64,000 nt of DNA from Acinetobacter sp. NIPH 2699 (GCF_022549355.1 NZ_JAKZGL010000005.1:124001-188000); one strand, 5' to 3'. Positions 17,637 through 27,722 are shown, counted from the first letter of the stretch. Made by a program: numbers and translations. The notes: generated by a model not told the origin, from the letters alone.

Positions 17637-18468
17637 AACGTGTAACTGAGAAATTTAATAAAGGTGATTCTGCTAAACTATTGACCACGTAAGCTTTACA
17701 TGGCGCGTTTTGCAAGATCAACGTTATGTCCATCTCTTGGGTTACTTCAATAAAAACACAAGCACCTGTACCTGTAAGCTTTGCTAGACCAAACTGATCT
17801 AAATATTGCATTGCTTCTTCAACTTCAGGATATAACTGTCGAGCCAAAGGTTCAAAGTTATTTCCAAAATTGGAAGGTTCTAACTGATAGGCGCAAAATT
17901 TAGTGATCTTAGCGTCTCTTGTCAATGTTTTTTGCGAAAATAGCAGTTGAGTGCTGATAAAACAGTCAGGTTTTAAAATTATGAATTTTTTTTGTGCTAA
18001 GTCTATGAATGATAAATGTTCACCGATTCCTTCAGCCCATGCATTCCGCCCAAAAACAAAGATCGGAACATCGGCACCCAGTTGTACACCGTACTCAGCA
18101 AGTTGCTGGTTATTTAACCCGCATTGCCAAAGCTGATTGAGTACAATCAGGGTGGTTGCAGCATTGGATGAACCGCCACCTAGACCTGCGCCCATTGGAA
18201 TATTTTTTTCAATTTGAATGTTGAGACCGCATGGTTTTTTGGCATGAGGTCGTAATAACTGAGCTGCTCGATAGATTAAATTCTGTTCGAGTGCGACTTC
18301 AGCTAATCCTTCAATTTGAATCATGTCTTCGGAGATTGGCTCAAATGTCATCCAGTCATATAAATCAATGAGCTGGAAAATGGTTTGTAATTCATGATAA
18401 CCATTTTCTCGACGACCTGTGATATGAAGAAATAAATTCAATTTGGCAGGGGAAGGAACTCTCATCAT
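17635..18468 (-). CDS. ispE: 4-diphosphocytidyl-2-C-methyl-D-erythritol kinase
   Basis: A GHMP-family kinase of about 277 residues in the non-mevalonate isoprenoid pathway. Seen are the N-terminal RVPSPAKLNLFLHITGRRENGYHEL, the phosphate-binding loop PMGAGLGGGSSNAAT and the C-terminal LTGTGACVFIE. Two adjacent ATGs (18468, 18465) fit the family start; the frame is open further upstream into lolB. The gene follows lolB after 16 bases. Its TAG stop overlaps the first two bases of tRNA-Gln. The lolB-ispE-tRNA-Gln-prs order is a common gammaproteobacterial arrangement. Confidence 0.94.
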   Translation of the reverse strand: MMRVPSPAKLNLFLHITGRRENGYHELQTIFQLIDLYDWMTFEPISEDMIQIEGLAEVALEQNLIYRAAQLLRPHAKKPCGLNIQIEKNIPMGAGLGGGSSNAATTLIVLNQLWQCGLNNQQLAEYGVQLGADVPIFVFGRNAWAEGIGEHLSFIDLAQKKFIILKPDCFISTQLLFSQKTLTRDAKITKFCAYQLEPSNFGNNFEPLARQLYPEVEEAMQYLDQFGLAKLTGTGACVFIEVTQEMDITLILQNAPCKAYVVNSLAESPLLNFSVTR

Positions 18469-18484
18469 AATAGAATAATCTGGG

Positions 18485-19069
18485 CTATCGGTTTTGAATG
18501 ACCATTGTAATACGGTTTTCTTGATCTTCGGCAAGCGCTTGTTTCAACAACAGCTTATTCGGCAGCGTTTTTTGGGCATCGTTATAACTAAAGTCGACTG
18601 TCCAGCCATCTTCAACGAGCTGTGTTAAGCGTTGGTTTTCATCTTTTGTAACTTGTGCATGTATGGTGGCAGGTTTGGCCTGTACCCAATGTGTTAAATG
18701 CATAATAGGAGCTTGCCAGCCTGTCGCTTTTTCCAATAATTCTTCTGGTGATGCTGCTGTAATTAATCCAGTTTTGGCACTATTGAGCGTAACCTCGCCA
18801 GATTTACCTTGGATCTGTGTTTTACCAACGCCGAGTATGCCAGTCAGTTCAATATCAAATTGTTCTTGCTGTTGTATCCATGTGAAAAATGCGCTGCCAG
18901 ACTGTTGTGGTGTGCGTACGCCAATTTTTCCTTGCAAACTGAAGTTGTTTTCATCCTGTAGTTGCGGTGACGCAATGACTTTTTTAGGTTGGCTTAAATG
19001 CTGACAGCCTGTTAAAAACAGCACGCTACTGCTACAGATTGCAACGCATAATTTTGGAAAAAAACGCAT
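18485..19069 (-). CDS. lolB: Outer membrane lipoprotein LolB
   Basis: A 194-residue lipoprotein that receives lipoproteins from LolA and inserts them in the outer membrane. A signal peptide ends in the lipobox LFLTGC with the acylated cysteine at residue 22. The mature part has the LolB core: FSLQGKIGVRTPQQSGSAFFTWIQQ, FDIELTGILGVGKTQIQG and the WTVDFSYN strand. It starts 4 bases after the stop of the TPR gene and precedes ispE, so the three are probably co-transcribed. Confidence 0.9.
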   Translation of the reverse strand: MRFFPKLCVAICSSSVLFLTGCQHLSQPKKVIASPQLQDENNFSLQGKIGVRTPQQSGSAFFTWIQQQEQFDIELTGILGVGKTQIQGKSGEVTLNSAKTGLITAASPEELLEKATGWQAPIMHLTHWVQAKPATIHAQVTKDENQRLTQLVEDGWTVDFSYNDAQKTLPNKLLLKQALAEDQENRITMVIQNR

Positions 19070-19073
19070 GGAT

Positions 19074-20792
19074 TTAACTCTTATTCACAGTGACAGGTAA
19101 GATTAAGCTATCAAGTTGTTGTAATTGTGGGGCATTCGCATGTTTTTGTTTCAATTGCTGTAACACATCGCTAAATTGAGTGAGTGAACCTTGCATATAC
19201 AGTGCTTTTGCGTAGCGAACACCGATATTAATGTTTTGACTCAGGCTATAAGCTTGCTCAAGGACATCGACAGCCGTATCAAAATCATTTTGTAAAAAGG
19301 CAATATAACCGAGCGTATCTAAAATAGACGCTTGCTCAGGCGCGTATTCAAGTGCTAATTCCGCATATTTTCGCGCTTCTTTTAAACGGCGATTCTGTAA
19401 GGCAAGTGTATAGGCATAAGCATTGAGATAGGTTGGGCTATTCGGCTCAATCAATAACAGTTGTTTTAGGGTTTTATCGAGCTTATCTCGGTCGGTATAA
19501 GGGTCGAGCAATAAAACCTCAGCATAAATCAACTCAGGATCATCTGGAATATTCTTGATCGCCTCATCAAGCAATGCCAAGGCTGCCTTTTTATTGTCCA
19601 TTTTCTTTAAAATATCTGCCTGAGCTTGATATAAGAAACTGGCGTGTTGTGGATAATTCACTCGTTCTTGGGTTAAAAAGCGCAACGCATCATTGAGCTG
19701 TTGTTGCTGTTCAAAAATAGAAATCATGTTCCGTCGAGAAACAATGTATAGACTGCCATCAACAAGACGATAATAGGCCTTGGCAGTTTCATAATGTTGC
19801 TTACGTTGCGCATTAATCGCGAGGTAATAATAGGCTTCATTTTGGTATTTTTCAGAATGACGCAACTCAACCAGATATTGTTCAGCATATTCATATTTTT
19901 TGAGATCAATACTGGTCAAACCTGCAATAAATAATGCTTCTTCGGCTTGTGGGTAATCTTTAATAATCGCTGTAAGTTTATCAAAAGCTTGTTGCTGTTG
20001 ATTGATCTGAATGTAATAGCGCGCCTCAGCTAAGCGAATATCCAGATTACTCTTATTTTTCCGACTGGCTTGAGCTAGCCATTTTTGAGTTTCAGTTTCA
20101 TCACCTAAAGCCATCAGTAGATTGGCTTTCATTAAAATGAAGCTTGTGGATTTTGAGCGTTTACGTAGCGCTCGGTTAATGTTTTTGAGTGCTTGTTCAT
20201 ATAAACCATCTTGCGCTTCTAATCCTGCAATAAGTGCCAAGATTGATGGATTATTTTTTTCTTTACTTGCACTCAGTGCATTTAATAAAACCTTCCGATC
20301 TTGCGCTTCTTCAGGTGCAATCCCCGCTAAAATTTGTTCTAAATCCGCAGTTGGATCAATATTTAAGATCTTATCCAGTGTTTTTGCGGCAAGATCATAC
20401 TCATGGGTTTTGAGCGAAATATGTGATAAGTAGAATAATGCAGGAACATCTTCTGGTTCTTGTTCAACCCAATGAGTGGCAATATCTAAAGCGGCTTGCA
20501 AATCGTCGTATTCAAGTGCAATGTCAAGGGCACGCTGTTTGATTGTGGTTGAATTGCTGCGAATCGCAAGCACAGTATAGTTATGCAGTGCTGTTGGAAT
20601 ATCATCGTAGGCCAGCGAAAACTCAGCAACCATACTCTGTTGCAGTGCATACTCAAAGCTCTGATCTGCATACATGTCGTGTATTGCTTGTGCAGAGACG
20701 TAAGTGCTCATACTACCTAACAATAAGATTGTGGTAGAATACCGTCTAATCGTCTTGCCGTTAAAGTGGATACGGCGATATAGCTGACGCAA
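19074..20792 (-). CDS. Exported tetratricopeptide-repeat protein
   Basis: A 572-residue protein with an N-terminal signal-like segment (RRYSTTILLLGSMSTYVSAQA) and TPR-type repeats through most of its length, for example VPALFYLSHISLKTHEYDLAAKTLDKIL and the closing ASILDTLGYIAFLQNDFDTAVDVLEQAYSL. It is predicted periplasmic or membrane-tethered and is likely a scaffold. TPR proteins commonly sit upstream of lolB in gammaproteobacteria. The start is TTG at 20792, chosen to keep the signal peptide; the next ATG (20711) would remove most of it. The partner is unknown. Confidence 0.82.
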   Translation of the reverse strand: MRQLYRRIHFNGKTIRRYSTTILLLGSMSTYVSAQAIHDMYADQSFEYALQQSMVAEFSLAYDDIPTALHNYTVLAIRSNSTTIKQRALDIALEYDDLQAALDIATHWVEQEPEDVPALFYLSHISLKTHEYDLAAKTLDKILNIDPTADLEQILAGIAPEEAQDRKVLLNALSASKEKNNPSILALIAGLEAQDGLYEQALKNINRALRKRSKSTSFILMKANLLMALGDETETQKWLAQASRKNKSNLDIRLAEARYYIQINQQQQAFDKLTAIIKDYPQAEEALFIAGLTSIDLKKYEYAEQYLVELRHSEKYQNEAYYYLAINAQRKQHYETAKAYYRLVDGSLYIVSRRNMISIFEQQQQLNDALRFLTQERVNYPQHASFLYQAQADILKKMDNKKAALALLDEAIKNIPDDPELIYAEVLLLDPYTDRDKLDKTLKQLLLIEPNSPTYLNAYAYTLALQNRRLKEARKYAELALEYAPEQASILDTLGYIAFLQNDFDTAVDVLEQAYSLSQNINIGVRYAKALYMQGSLTQFSDVLQQLKQKHANAPQLQQLDSLILPVTVNKS

Positions 20793-20871
20793 TTTTTATT
20801 GATCCAAAGTAATGCTTTTTATGACACCGATGTTGCACAATAACATAAATTTAGCGAAATGATGATCTGAT

Positions 20872-22155
20872 ATGTCTTTCTTTGCACTGGGTGTCAACCA
20901 TCAGACAGCTTCTGTCGAACTCCGTGAACAAATTGCTTTCAATGCAGAGCGATTAGCCACGCTATTGCTTGAACGGCACCAACATCCAGCGCTTAACGAT
21001 ATGGTGGTGGTGTCTACATGCAATCGGACGGAAGTGTATGCCATGACCGAGGATGCTGATAGCGTCCTGAACTGGCTTGCTCAAGTGAATAATATTGATG
21101 TTAAACAGTTGATTCATCATGTTTATCGTTATGAAAATGCTCAAGCTGTTACACATTTGATGCGCGTAGCAAGTGGTTTGGATTCCTTAATGTTGGGTGA
21201 ACCACAAATTCTAGGACAAGTGAAAAGTGCATTGGCCCTGTCAAAAGGTGCCGAAACGATTTCTCCTGAGTTAAATGGCATTTTTGAATACGCGTTTTAT
21301 GCAGCGAAACGAGTTCGCTCAGAAACCTCTGTTGGTAGCCATGCTGTTTCAATGGGATATGCCGTTGCCCAGTTGGCTTCTCAGGTGTTTAGTCATCCAG
21401 AAAAATTAACAGTGATGGTGGTTGCGGCCGGTGAAATGAATAGCCTTGTTGCAAAACATTTGGCTGAAATGGGGGTGGCAAAAATCATTATTTGCAATCG
21501 TAGCCGAGAACGAGCTGATCAATTGGCACAGGAACTTGCACATCAAGCTGATGTTGAAATTATTTCTTTTGAAGAATTAGCACAAAATTTGCATAGAGCT
21601 GATGTTATTTCGAGTTGTACGGGTAGCTTGCATCAAGTGATTGAATATAATGACGTTAAAGTCGCATTGAAAAAACGTCGTTATCAGCAAATGTTGATGG
21701 TTGATTTAGCTGTTCCACGTGATATAAATCCGAAAGTAGAATCATTGGATAACGTTTATTTATATGGTGTTGATGATTTACAAAGCGTCATTGAAGAAAA
21801 TTTAGCGCAACGACGTCAGGCGGCTGTTGAAGCTGAGATTATGGTCAATCAATTGGCAACGCAATTGATGACCCAACAAAAAGTCAAAGAGGCGAGCGGA
21901 ACCATTCAAGCTTATCGCCAACATAGCGAAGAAATGAGTCAGCATGAATTGGCACATGCATTAGAGTTATTACAACATGGTCATGCACCTGAACAGGTCT
22001 TACAAGAATTTGCACATCGTTTAAGTCAAAAGTTAATGCATCCTACTTCGATTTTATTAAGAGAGGCTGCCAAAGCTGAAAATCCAGACTACTTCGAATG
22101 GTTGCAACAACATCTGCACGATGTCTTTGAGCATGAACGTAAGCCGAGACAGTAA
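20872..22155 (+). CDS. hemA: Glutamyl-tRNA reductase
   Basis: A 427-residue enzyme that reduces glutamyl-tRNA to glutamate-1-semialdehyde, the first step of haem synthesis. The catalytic cysteine is residue 50 in [26 protein letters not shown] opens the protein, [17 protein letters not shown] is conserved, the nucleotide-binding domain follows at about 180 and [12 protein letters not shown] at about 280. A helical dimerisation domain fills the C-terminus. It is transcribed divergently from the TPR-lolB-ispE unit (79-base gap) and ends 9 bases before the convergent dnaG. Confidence 0.97.
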   Translation: MSFFALGVNHQTASVELREQIAFNAERLATLLLERHQHPALNDMVVVSTCNRTEVYAMTEDADSVLNWLAQVNNIDVKQLIHHVYRYENAQAVTHLMRVASGLDSLMLGEPQILGQVKSALALSKGAETISPELNGIFEYAFYAAKRVRSETSVGSHAVSMGYAVAQLASQVFSHPEKLTVMVVAAGEMNSLVAKHLAEMGVAKIIICNRSRERADQLAQELAHQADVEIISFEELAQNLHRADVISSCTGSLHQVIEYNDVKVALKKRRYQQMLMVDLAVPRDINPKVESLDNVYLYGVDDLQSVIEENLAQRRQAAVEAEIMVNQLATQLMTQQKVKEASGTIQAYRQHSEEMSQHELAHALELLQHGHAPEQVLQEFAHRLSQKLMHPTSILLREAAKAENPDYFEWLQQHLHDVFEHERKPRQ

Positions 22156-22164
22156 GACCTTTTT

Positions 22165-24045
22165 CTAAGACAATAAACGTAAGCTAATTTGTTTCGTCAG
22201 TTCATTGAGTTGTTGGCGTAAGTTGCGCGATTCAATTAAAGAAATCGGTGATTTAAGCTTTAATCTTAAATATTTTTCTTGTAGGCTCAAAGCATATTCT
22301 TTCGCCAGTTTATCTGCAATTTCAGGTGCTTCAGTGAGTGATTGAATATTGGTACGCTGCATAATATCTGCAAGCTCATGGCTATAACTACTACACGCGC
22401 CAAGTACATAATAAGTTGCTAACTCTTGATCATCAGGTAAATCATCAAACACAATATTCAGCGCCGCCAAAATTTTGGCTAATAATTCAGTTTGATCAAT
22501 CACTGCGCGGAGTTCTTCAAAGTGAATATAGAGATATGGGTGATGCATCAATATAGCAATCGCAAAATCTTCATCTTTGGTATGAATGTTAAAAGATAAA
22601 GAAGCATCATGACTGATTTGTGGGGTAAAACGCTTACCAAGTCCGAGCTTTTCACGGAAAGATTGCGTCAGCAAATAACGGAATGATCCATGTTTCGGTA
22701 ACAATTCTGTTAGCTCACGTAGTTCACCCATCACCAAGCTTTTGCCTTCGGGTGTACTGACGTCATGTTGCCCAGTCAAATGAGCAAACACGAAGTCTGA
22801 TAAGAGCGGTGCTTGTTGCAATAATTTCTGGAAGTTTTCCAAGCCTTCACGACGAATTAAAGAGTCTGGGTCATGGTCATTGGGCAGCACAAAGAATTTT
22901 AACTCACGGCCATCATTGAGTAGTGGGAGTGCAATTTCTAAGGTGCGTCGTGCTGCTTTTTGTCCTGCTGCATCACCATCAAAGGCGATAGTGATTCGAG
23001 AGTTTTGTTTAAACAGGGTATTTAAATGGTCTGCGTTACTTGCAGTTCCTAGTGTTGCAACAGCGCCATTGATACCATACTGCTGTAGGGCAATCACATC
23101 CATATAACCTTCAACCATGAACCAGTCATTGGCTTTGAGTTTACGTCCTTCGTATAGACCATAGAGTAATTGGTTTTTGTGAAAGACTTCGGAGTCTGGC
23201 GAGTTGATGTATTTGGGTTTAATGTCGTCATTTAAGGCACGACCACCAAATCCGACCACACGTCCTTTATGATCGCGAATCGGAAAAATCACCCGTTCAC
23301 GTAATAAATCAAAGTCTCGACCACTATCACTGGAACGAATCAAGCCCAGTTGTTTTAAACCTTCAATATCTTGTGGGAAGGCTTTTTCAAGATGTTGCCA
23401 ATCTTCTGGCGCATAACCTAAACGCCAAAATTGAATGGTTTGAGCAGATAAACCACGTTGTTTGAAATAATTTTGTGCCTTTTGACTGTTTGGCAATTGG
23501 CGTTCATAAAATTGTGCCACATTTTCCAAAAGGTCATATAGATTTCCTTCCTGCACATATTCATCCATGTGAAATGATGGATCAAATTGGGCAAAAGGAT
23601 CATCCATATAGCGATCCATATCGACAAAATGAGCATCCGTTGGATCATTAATGACGACTGCATCAGGTGTTGGATTATTTTGTGTTTGTGTTGGTGGATT
23701 CACCGCGACTTGAGCACTGCGCTTATAGGAAAGTTTTTTATTATCATGATTGTCTTTGGGTAATTCGACGCCTGTTTTATTGGACAGGTCCTTCATCACA
23801 TCGACAAAGTTACGACTATCAATGTCCATCAAGAATCGAATCGCATTGCCATTGGCTTGGCAACCGAAGCAATGATAATACTGCTTGTCTCGGTAAACAT
23901 GAAAAGATGGTGTTTTTTCTTGATGGAATGGACAACAGCCGGAATAGGTTCTTCCTGTCTTTTTTAACTTCACACGTTGACCGATCAAATCGACAATGTC
24001 GGTTCGATCTAAGATTTGATCAATCGTATGCTGTGGAATTGCCAT
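22165..24045 (-). CDS. dnaG: DNA primase
   Basis: A 626-residue primase. The N-terminal CHC2 zinc ribbon has Cys38, His41, Cys59 and Cys62 (CPFH...HCFGC). The TOPRIM catalytic domain starts near LYGLYEGRKLKANDWFMVEGYMD and contains the acidic AFDGDAAGQKAA motif with DPDS downstream. The C-terminal helicase-binding domain covers the last 150 residues. An acidic, poorly conserved insert at about residues 110-165 separates zinc and RNA-polymerase domains and makes the protein longer than E. coli DnaG (581). It is isolated from rpsU and rpoD here. Confidence 0.96.
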   Translation of the reverse strand: MAIPQHTIDQILDRTDIVDLIGQRVKLKKTGRTYSGCCPFHQEKTPSFHVYRDKQYYHCFGCQANGNAIRFLMDIDSRNFVDVMKDLSNKTGVELPKDNHDNKKLSYKRSAQVAVNPPTQTQNNPTPDAVVINDPTDAHFVDMDRYMDDPFAQFDPSFHMDEYVQEGNLYDLLENVAQFYERQLPNSQKAQNYFKQRGLSAQTIQFWRLGYAPEDWQHLEKAFPQDIEGLKQLGLIRSSDSGRDFDLLRERVIFPIRDHKGRVVGFGGRALNDDIKPKYINSPDSEVFHKNQLLYGLYEGRKLKANDWFMVEGYMDVIALQQYGINGAVATLGTASNADHLNTLFKQNSRITIAFDGDAAGQKAARRTLEIALPLLNDGRELKFFVLPNDHDPDSLIRREGLENFQKLLQQAPLLSDFVFAHLTGQHDVSTPEGKSLVMGELRELTELLPKHGSFRYLLTQSFREKLGLGKRFTPQISHDASLSFNIHTKDEDFAIAILMHHPYLYIHFEELRAVIDQTELLAKILAALNIVFDDLPDDQELATYYVLGACSSYSHELADIMQRTNIQSLTEAPEIADKLAKEYALSLQEKYLRLKLKSPISLIESRNLRQQLNELTKQISLRLLS

Positions 24046-24125
24046 GAGTGTTTAACCATCTAAAACTGGGGTAGGACGTATTTGTAAAAACAATAAAGTG
24101 ATGAATCATTGTTGCATAAAATGAA

Positions 24126-24153
24126 AAACAGGCAAGGGGTGACTTGCCTGTTT
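24126..24153 (-). terminator. Intrinsic terminator after bamD
   Basis: AAACAGGCAAG-GGGTGA-CTTGCCTGTTT. On the minus strand it ends in TTTTTCATTTT. Confidence 0.88.
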
Positions 24154-24178
24154 GCTGAATCAGATTATGATCTCAGAA

Positions 24179-25168
24179 TTAATTTGCAGCATCTTCTTCG
24201 CTGATCTGTTCAGTTTCTGGTTTGTCGAATAAACCGAAACTCAAGCGATTGGTTAAACTGCGTTGTTGTTCCGTTTTGGGTTCATTGTTTTCTTCAGTAT
24301 CTACCGTTTGAGATTCACGTCCCAATAAACCTAATGTCGCGCGATTGACCCAACTGCCTTCTTTACGTGCAGCACGTAAATTCACTTCACCATTCGATTT
24401 GACCAAGTTTGGATAGTTGAGTTTTAATATTTCAATATATTGTTGAGACGTTGCTTTATCGCCAAGTTTTTCATAACTATATGCAAGTGTTGCTAACGCT
24501 TCTGGTGTTTGAGGTGTTTGAGGGTAGTGTTCAATGACCCATTGCGCACGCTCAGCCGCAGCAAGCCATGCTTTACGTTTGATATTAAAACGTGCTGCAT
24601 TCATTTCACTTTCAGCAAGTTCTTGACCAATAAATTTCATCCGTTGAGCCGCATCAACTGAGTATTGGCTGCTTGGAAAACGACGGATTAAATCGACAAA
24701 GTTTTGATATGCAACTTTAACATAGCTCACATCACGATGAGATTGTTGTAGTGATGTATAGCGAATCAAACTATCGTAATTCATTTCCATATTCGCAACG
24801 CCGCGAACATAGTAAGCATAATCAATATTTGGATGTTGAGGATTTAAGCGAATGAAACGATCTGCAAGTGCGATTGTCCCTTCATAATCCTTTTGTTTGA
24901 ATTTTGCATAGAGCAGTTCGAGTTGCGCTTGTTGCGTGTATTGCCCAGTCGGATAGTAGGTATCTAAAGCTTCTAGCGATTTTACAGCATCAGTGTATTG
25001 ATTACGATCTAGCGATTTTTGCGCTTTTTCAAAATAAATTTGTTCACTCGATTGTGGTCCTTGATCAACCACTTCTTTCTTGCTTGGATTGCTGCTACAG
25101 CCCACAAATGCAGACGCTACACCTAAAGATAGTGCAAGCATCGTAATTTTATAACGTGGTAGCGACAT
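24179..25168 (-). CDS. bamD: Outer membrane protein assembly factor BamD
   Basis: A 329-residue lipoprotein of the BAM complex. A signal peptide ends at FVGCSS (cysteine at about residue 24). The TPR array follows: YFEKAQKSLDRNQYTDAVKSLEALDTYYPTGQYTQQAQLELLYAKFKQKDY, then NIDYAYYVRGVANMEM and the FPSSQYSVDAAQRM block. The C-terminal 60 residues are acidic and polar, making it longer than E. coli BamD (245). AGAGGAG precedes the ATG. It is divergent from rluD, a pairing conserved in many gammaproteobacteria. Confidence 0.94.
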   Translation of the reverse strand: MSLPRYKITMLALSLGVASAFVGCSSNPSKKEVVDQGPQSSEQIYFEKAQKSLDRNQYTDAVKSLEALDTYYPTGQYTQQAQLELLYAKFKQKDYEGTIALADRFIRLNPQHPNIDYAYYVRGVANMEMNYDSLIRYTSLQQSHRDVSYVKVAYQNFVDLIRRFPSSQYSVDAAQRMKFIGQELAESEMNAARFNIKRKAWLAAAERAQWVIEHYPQTPQTPEALATLAYSYEKLGDKATSQQYIEILKLNYPNLVKSNGEVNLRAARKEGSWVNRATLGLLGRESQTVDTEENNEPKTEQQRSLTNRLSFGLFDKPETEQISEEDAAN

Positions 25169-25239
25169 AAAAACTCCTCTGTTATTCTGGGCAATGAGCT
25201 ACAATGGTTGTATTAAACCATTTTTGTACCGATCATCAA

Positions 25240-26289
25240 ATGACTTCAGCACAATCTTCCGATTCAAACTTATCTGAAACAGATTTCTTACTCGAAGAAT
25301 CTGTCGATGCAGATAATCATACTTCTGACTCAACTGCAACACGTTTATCGTTGCAAATTCAACTTGATGAAGACTATTTAGGTCAACGTATAGATCAAGT
25401 AGCAGCCTTGGTTTGGAGTGAGTTTTCTCGTGAAAAACTAAAACAATGGATGAAAGACGGGCATCTGTTGGTAAATGGTAACACGGTTAAACCCAAATAC
25501 CGCTGTGAGGGCAATGAGCAGCTCACCCTCGAAGTTGAACTTGAGGCGCAAACTTCTAACCAACCTGAAAATATTCCACTGAATATTGTTTATGAAGATG
25601 ACGATATTATTGTCATCAATAAAGAGATTGGCATGGTGGTTCATCCAGGTGCGGGTAATCCATCTGGAACACTGGTCAATGCCTTGCTTTATCATTGCCC
25701 TAAACTTGCGGAACTTTCTCGAGCTGGTTTAGTACATCGTATTGATAAAGATACCAGTGGTTTATTGGTGGTTGCGAAAACCTTAGAAGCGCAATTTTCA
25801 CTGAGTAAACAACTTGCAAAGAAAACGGTCTATCGTATTTATGATCTTGTTACCTATGGCAATATCATTGCGGGTGGAACCATTGACGAGCCAATCAAAC
25901 GCCATCCTGTTGATCGTGTCAAAATGGCGATCTTACCGGGTGGGCGTGAAGCTGTTACTCATTACAATGTGAAAGAGCGTTTCCGAGATTTTACTCGCGT
26001 ACAGGCGCAATTGGAAACAGGGCGCACCCATCAAATTCGTGTGCACTTTAGCTATATTGGACATGGGCTCGTCGGGGATCCAGTTTATGTCAACCGTGTA
26101 CGTTTGCCTGCGGGTGCCTCAGAGACATTGGTTGATATGCTTCGTGGTTTTAAGCGTCAAGCTTTACATGCAGCTAAACTTGGTTTGGTTCATCCACGCA
26201 CGGGCGAAGACATGATGTTTGAAGCACCATGGCCTGAAGACTTTATTAAATTACTCGAAGTCCTTCGTAGTGAAAATGAGGCGTATTAA
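25240..26289 (+). CDS. rluD: 23S rRNA pseudouridine synthase RluD
   Basis: About 349 residues. An acidic leader of some 35 residues precedes an S4 RNA-binding domain (LGQRIDQVAALVWSEFSREKLKQWMKDGHLLVNG) and the RluA-type catalytic domain with the aspartate in LVHRIDKDTSGLLVVAKT. GRTHQIRVH and LHAAKLGLVHP are further family motifs. It modifies uridines of helix 69. Start is uncertain: ATG 25240 (MTSAQSSDSN) is used, but an in-frame ATG at 25204 is open; neither has a clear ribosome binding site. It is followed after 24 bases by pgeF, the usual partner. Confidence 0.93.
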   Translation: MTSAQSSDSNLSETDFLLEESVDADNHTSDSTATRLSLQIQLDEDYLGQRIDQVAALVWSEFSREKLKQWMKDGHLLVNGNTVKPKYRCEGNEQLTLEVELEAQTSNQPENIPLNIVYEDDDIIVINKEIGMVVHPGAGNPSGTLVNALLYHCPKLAELSRAGLVHRIDKDTSGLLVVAKTLEAQFSLSKQLAKKTVYRIYDLVTYGNIIAGGTIDEPIKRHPVDRVKMAILPGGREAVTHYNVKERFRDFTRVQAQLETGRTHQIRVHFSYIGHGLVGDPVYVNRVRLPAGASETLVDMLRGFKRQALHAAKLGLVHPRTGEDMMFEAPWPEDFIKLLEVLRSENEAY

Positions 26290-26313
26290 GCAACGGTGTT
26301 GAGGGGTTAAGGC

Positions 26314-27054
26314 ATGGAATTTGTACAAGGTTTGCCTAGAGGTGTATACGTTGGGCAAACACGAATTGAACATCCTCAAATGATTGCAACAGACAATAAA
26401 AATCTTTATGGATTTAATTTGGCGTTGCATGTCAATGATGATGTACAGCGTGTTCAACAGCATCGTATGGTGTTGTTGCGTGAGTTGTCACAGTTCGGGG
26501 TGGATAAACTGACATGGATGACCCAAACGCATAGCACCATCTGTCATACCATTAATGAGCAAATTCCATTTATCGCACTTGAGGGGGATGGCTTGGTAAC
26601 GCAGCGTACTGGTCATGCTTTGATGATGATGACAGCCGATTGTTTAGCTGTGGTATTGGGCAATGCAGAGGGCAGTGAAGTTGCCAATCTCCATGCAGGG
26701 TGGCGTGGCTTGGCCAGTGGTATTGTTGAAAATACAGTCAATGCAATGCAATCACCGCCGACTTGGGCATGGTTAGGTGCTGCGATTAGCCAACCTTGTT
26801 TTGAAGTAGGTGCGGAAGTAAAAGCCGCTTTCTGTGAAAAATATCCTGAATTGGAAAGCACTTTTATTGCTGGTCAAGTTGATGGTAAATACCAAGCCGA
26901 CTTATATGCAATTGCGCGATTTATTCTCAAAGGTTTGGGGGTTGAAACGATTGTGGGGGGAGATCAATGCTCTTACCAACAAGCGCAAGACTATTTTTCT
27001 CATCGCCGTGATGCGAAAACAGGACGAATGGCGACGTTTGTATTTATGCAATAA
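26314..27054 (+). CDS. pgeF: Peptidoglycan editing factor PgeF (YfiH, laccase-domain family)
   Basis: A 246-residue member of the multicopper polyphenol oxidase-like family. Visible are TWMTQTHSTIC, MMMTADCLAVVL, the zinc-binding NLHAGWRGLASGIVENTV and the ending YFSHRRDAKTGRMATFVFM. Family members act on cell wall precursors wrongly carrying L-Ser instead of L-Ala and some show purine nucleoside phosphorylase activity. It directly follows rluD, as in many gammaproteobacteria, and is presumably co-transcribed. Confidence 0.92.
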   Translation: MEFVQGLPRGVYVGQTRIEHPQMIATDNKNLYGFNLALHVNDDVQRVQQHRMVLLRELSQFGVDKLTWMTQTHSTICHTINEQIPFIALEGDGLVTQRTGHALMMMTADCLAVVLGNAEGSEVANLHAGWRGLASGIVENTVNAMQSPPTWAWLGAAISQPCFEVGAEVKAAFCEKYPELESTFIAGQVDGKYQADLYAIARFILKGLGVETIVGGDQCSYQQAQDYFSHRRDAKTGRMATFVFMQ

Positions 27055-27137
27055 ATCGCATCCTTTGTATTGTTGATTCGCCTAGCATCTGAGAAAAATG
27101 TTAAACTTGATTCAATTCATTGGTTTTTAAATTTTCC

Positions 27138-27704
27138 ATGTTTGTTATTGATCAAGACACTCCTAAAGTTAAAGTTTGTGTGATTTATCATAGTCCGTAT
27201 GGTCATACGGCTAAAGTTGCGCAATATATTGCACAAGGTGCAGAGCAAGCAGGTGCAGAAGTGCATCTGATTTCTGTTGCTGCTCCACAATGGGAATTGC
27301 TTGATCAAGCAGATATTCTGGTCATGGGCTGTCCGACTTATATGGGGAGTCTGACCTCTGCATTAAAACAGTTTATGGAAGATTCTTCTAAGCGTTGGTT
27401 GGCACGGTCATGGCAGGGCAAACTTGCTGCGGGCTTTACCAATGGTGGTGGACTGAGTGGCGATAAGTTAGCTGTTTTACAACAAATTAATTTATTTGCG
27501 ATGCAGCATGGCATGTTATGGGCGGGTCTACCGTTTATGCCAACAGGAAGAAGTCCATTAGATATTAACCGTATGTCCAGTTTCTTAGGGTTAATGACGC
27601 AGTCGGATAATGCCAGTGTAGAAATCACACCACCCGAAGGTGACTTGGAAACGGCACGAAAGTTTGGAAAATACTTAGTGGAAGTGAAGTTAAAGCATTT
27701 ATAA
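27138..27704 (+). CDS. Flavodoxin-family NAD(P)H-dependent oxidoreductase
   Basis: About 188 residues with a flavodoxin/WrbA-like fold. The FMN phosphate loop is IYHSPYGHTAKVAQYIAQGA, followed by ADILVMGCPTYMGSLTSALKQFMED (second flavin loop) and KLAAGFTNGGGLSGDK (third). ATG 27138 is preferred over an upstream in-frame TTG at 27120. No membrane or metal-binding extension is seen. Reduction of quinones or small electrophiles is likely; the substrate cannot be read. It converges on smpB across a shared terminator. Confidence 0.85.
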   Translation: MFVIDQDTPKVKVCVIYHSPYGHTAKVAQYIAQGAEQAGAEVHLISVAAPQWELLDQADILVMGCPTYMGSLTSALKQFMEDSSKRWLARSWQGKLAAGFTNGGGLSGDKLAVLQQINLFAMQHGMLWAGLPFMPTGRSPLDINRMSSFLGLMTQSDNASVEITPPEGDLETARKFGKYLVEVKLKHL

Positions 27705-27722
27705 ATTTAATTTTTAAGTAAT

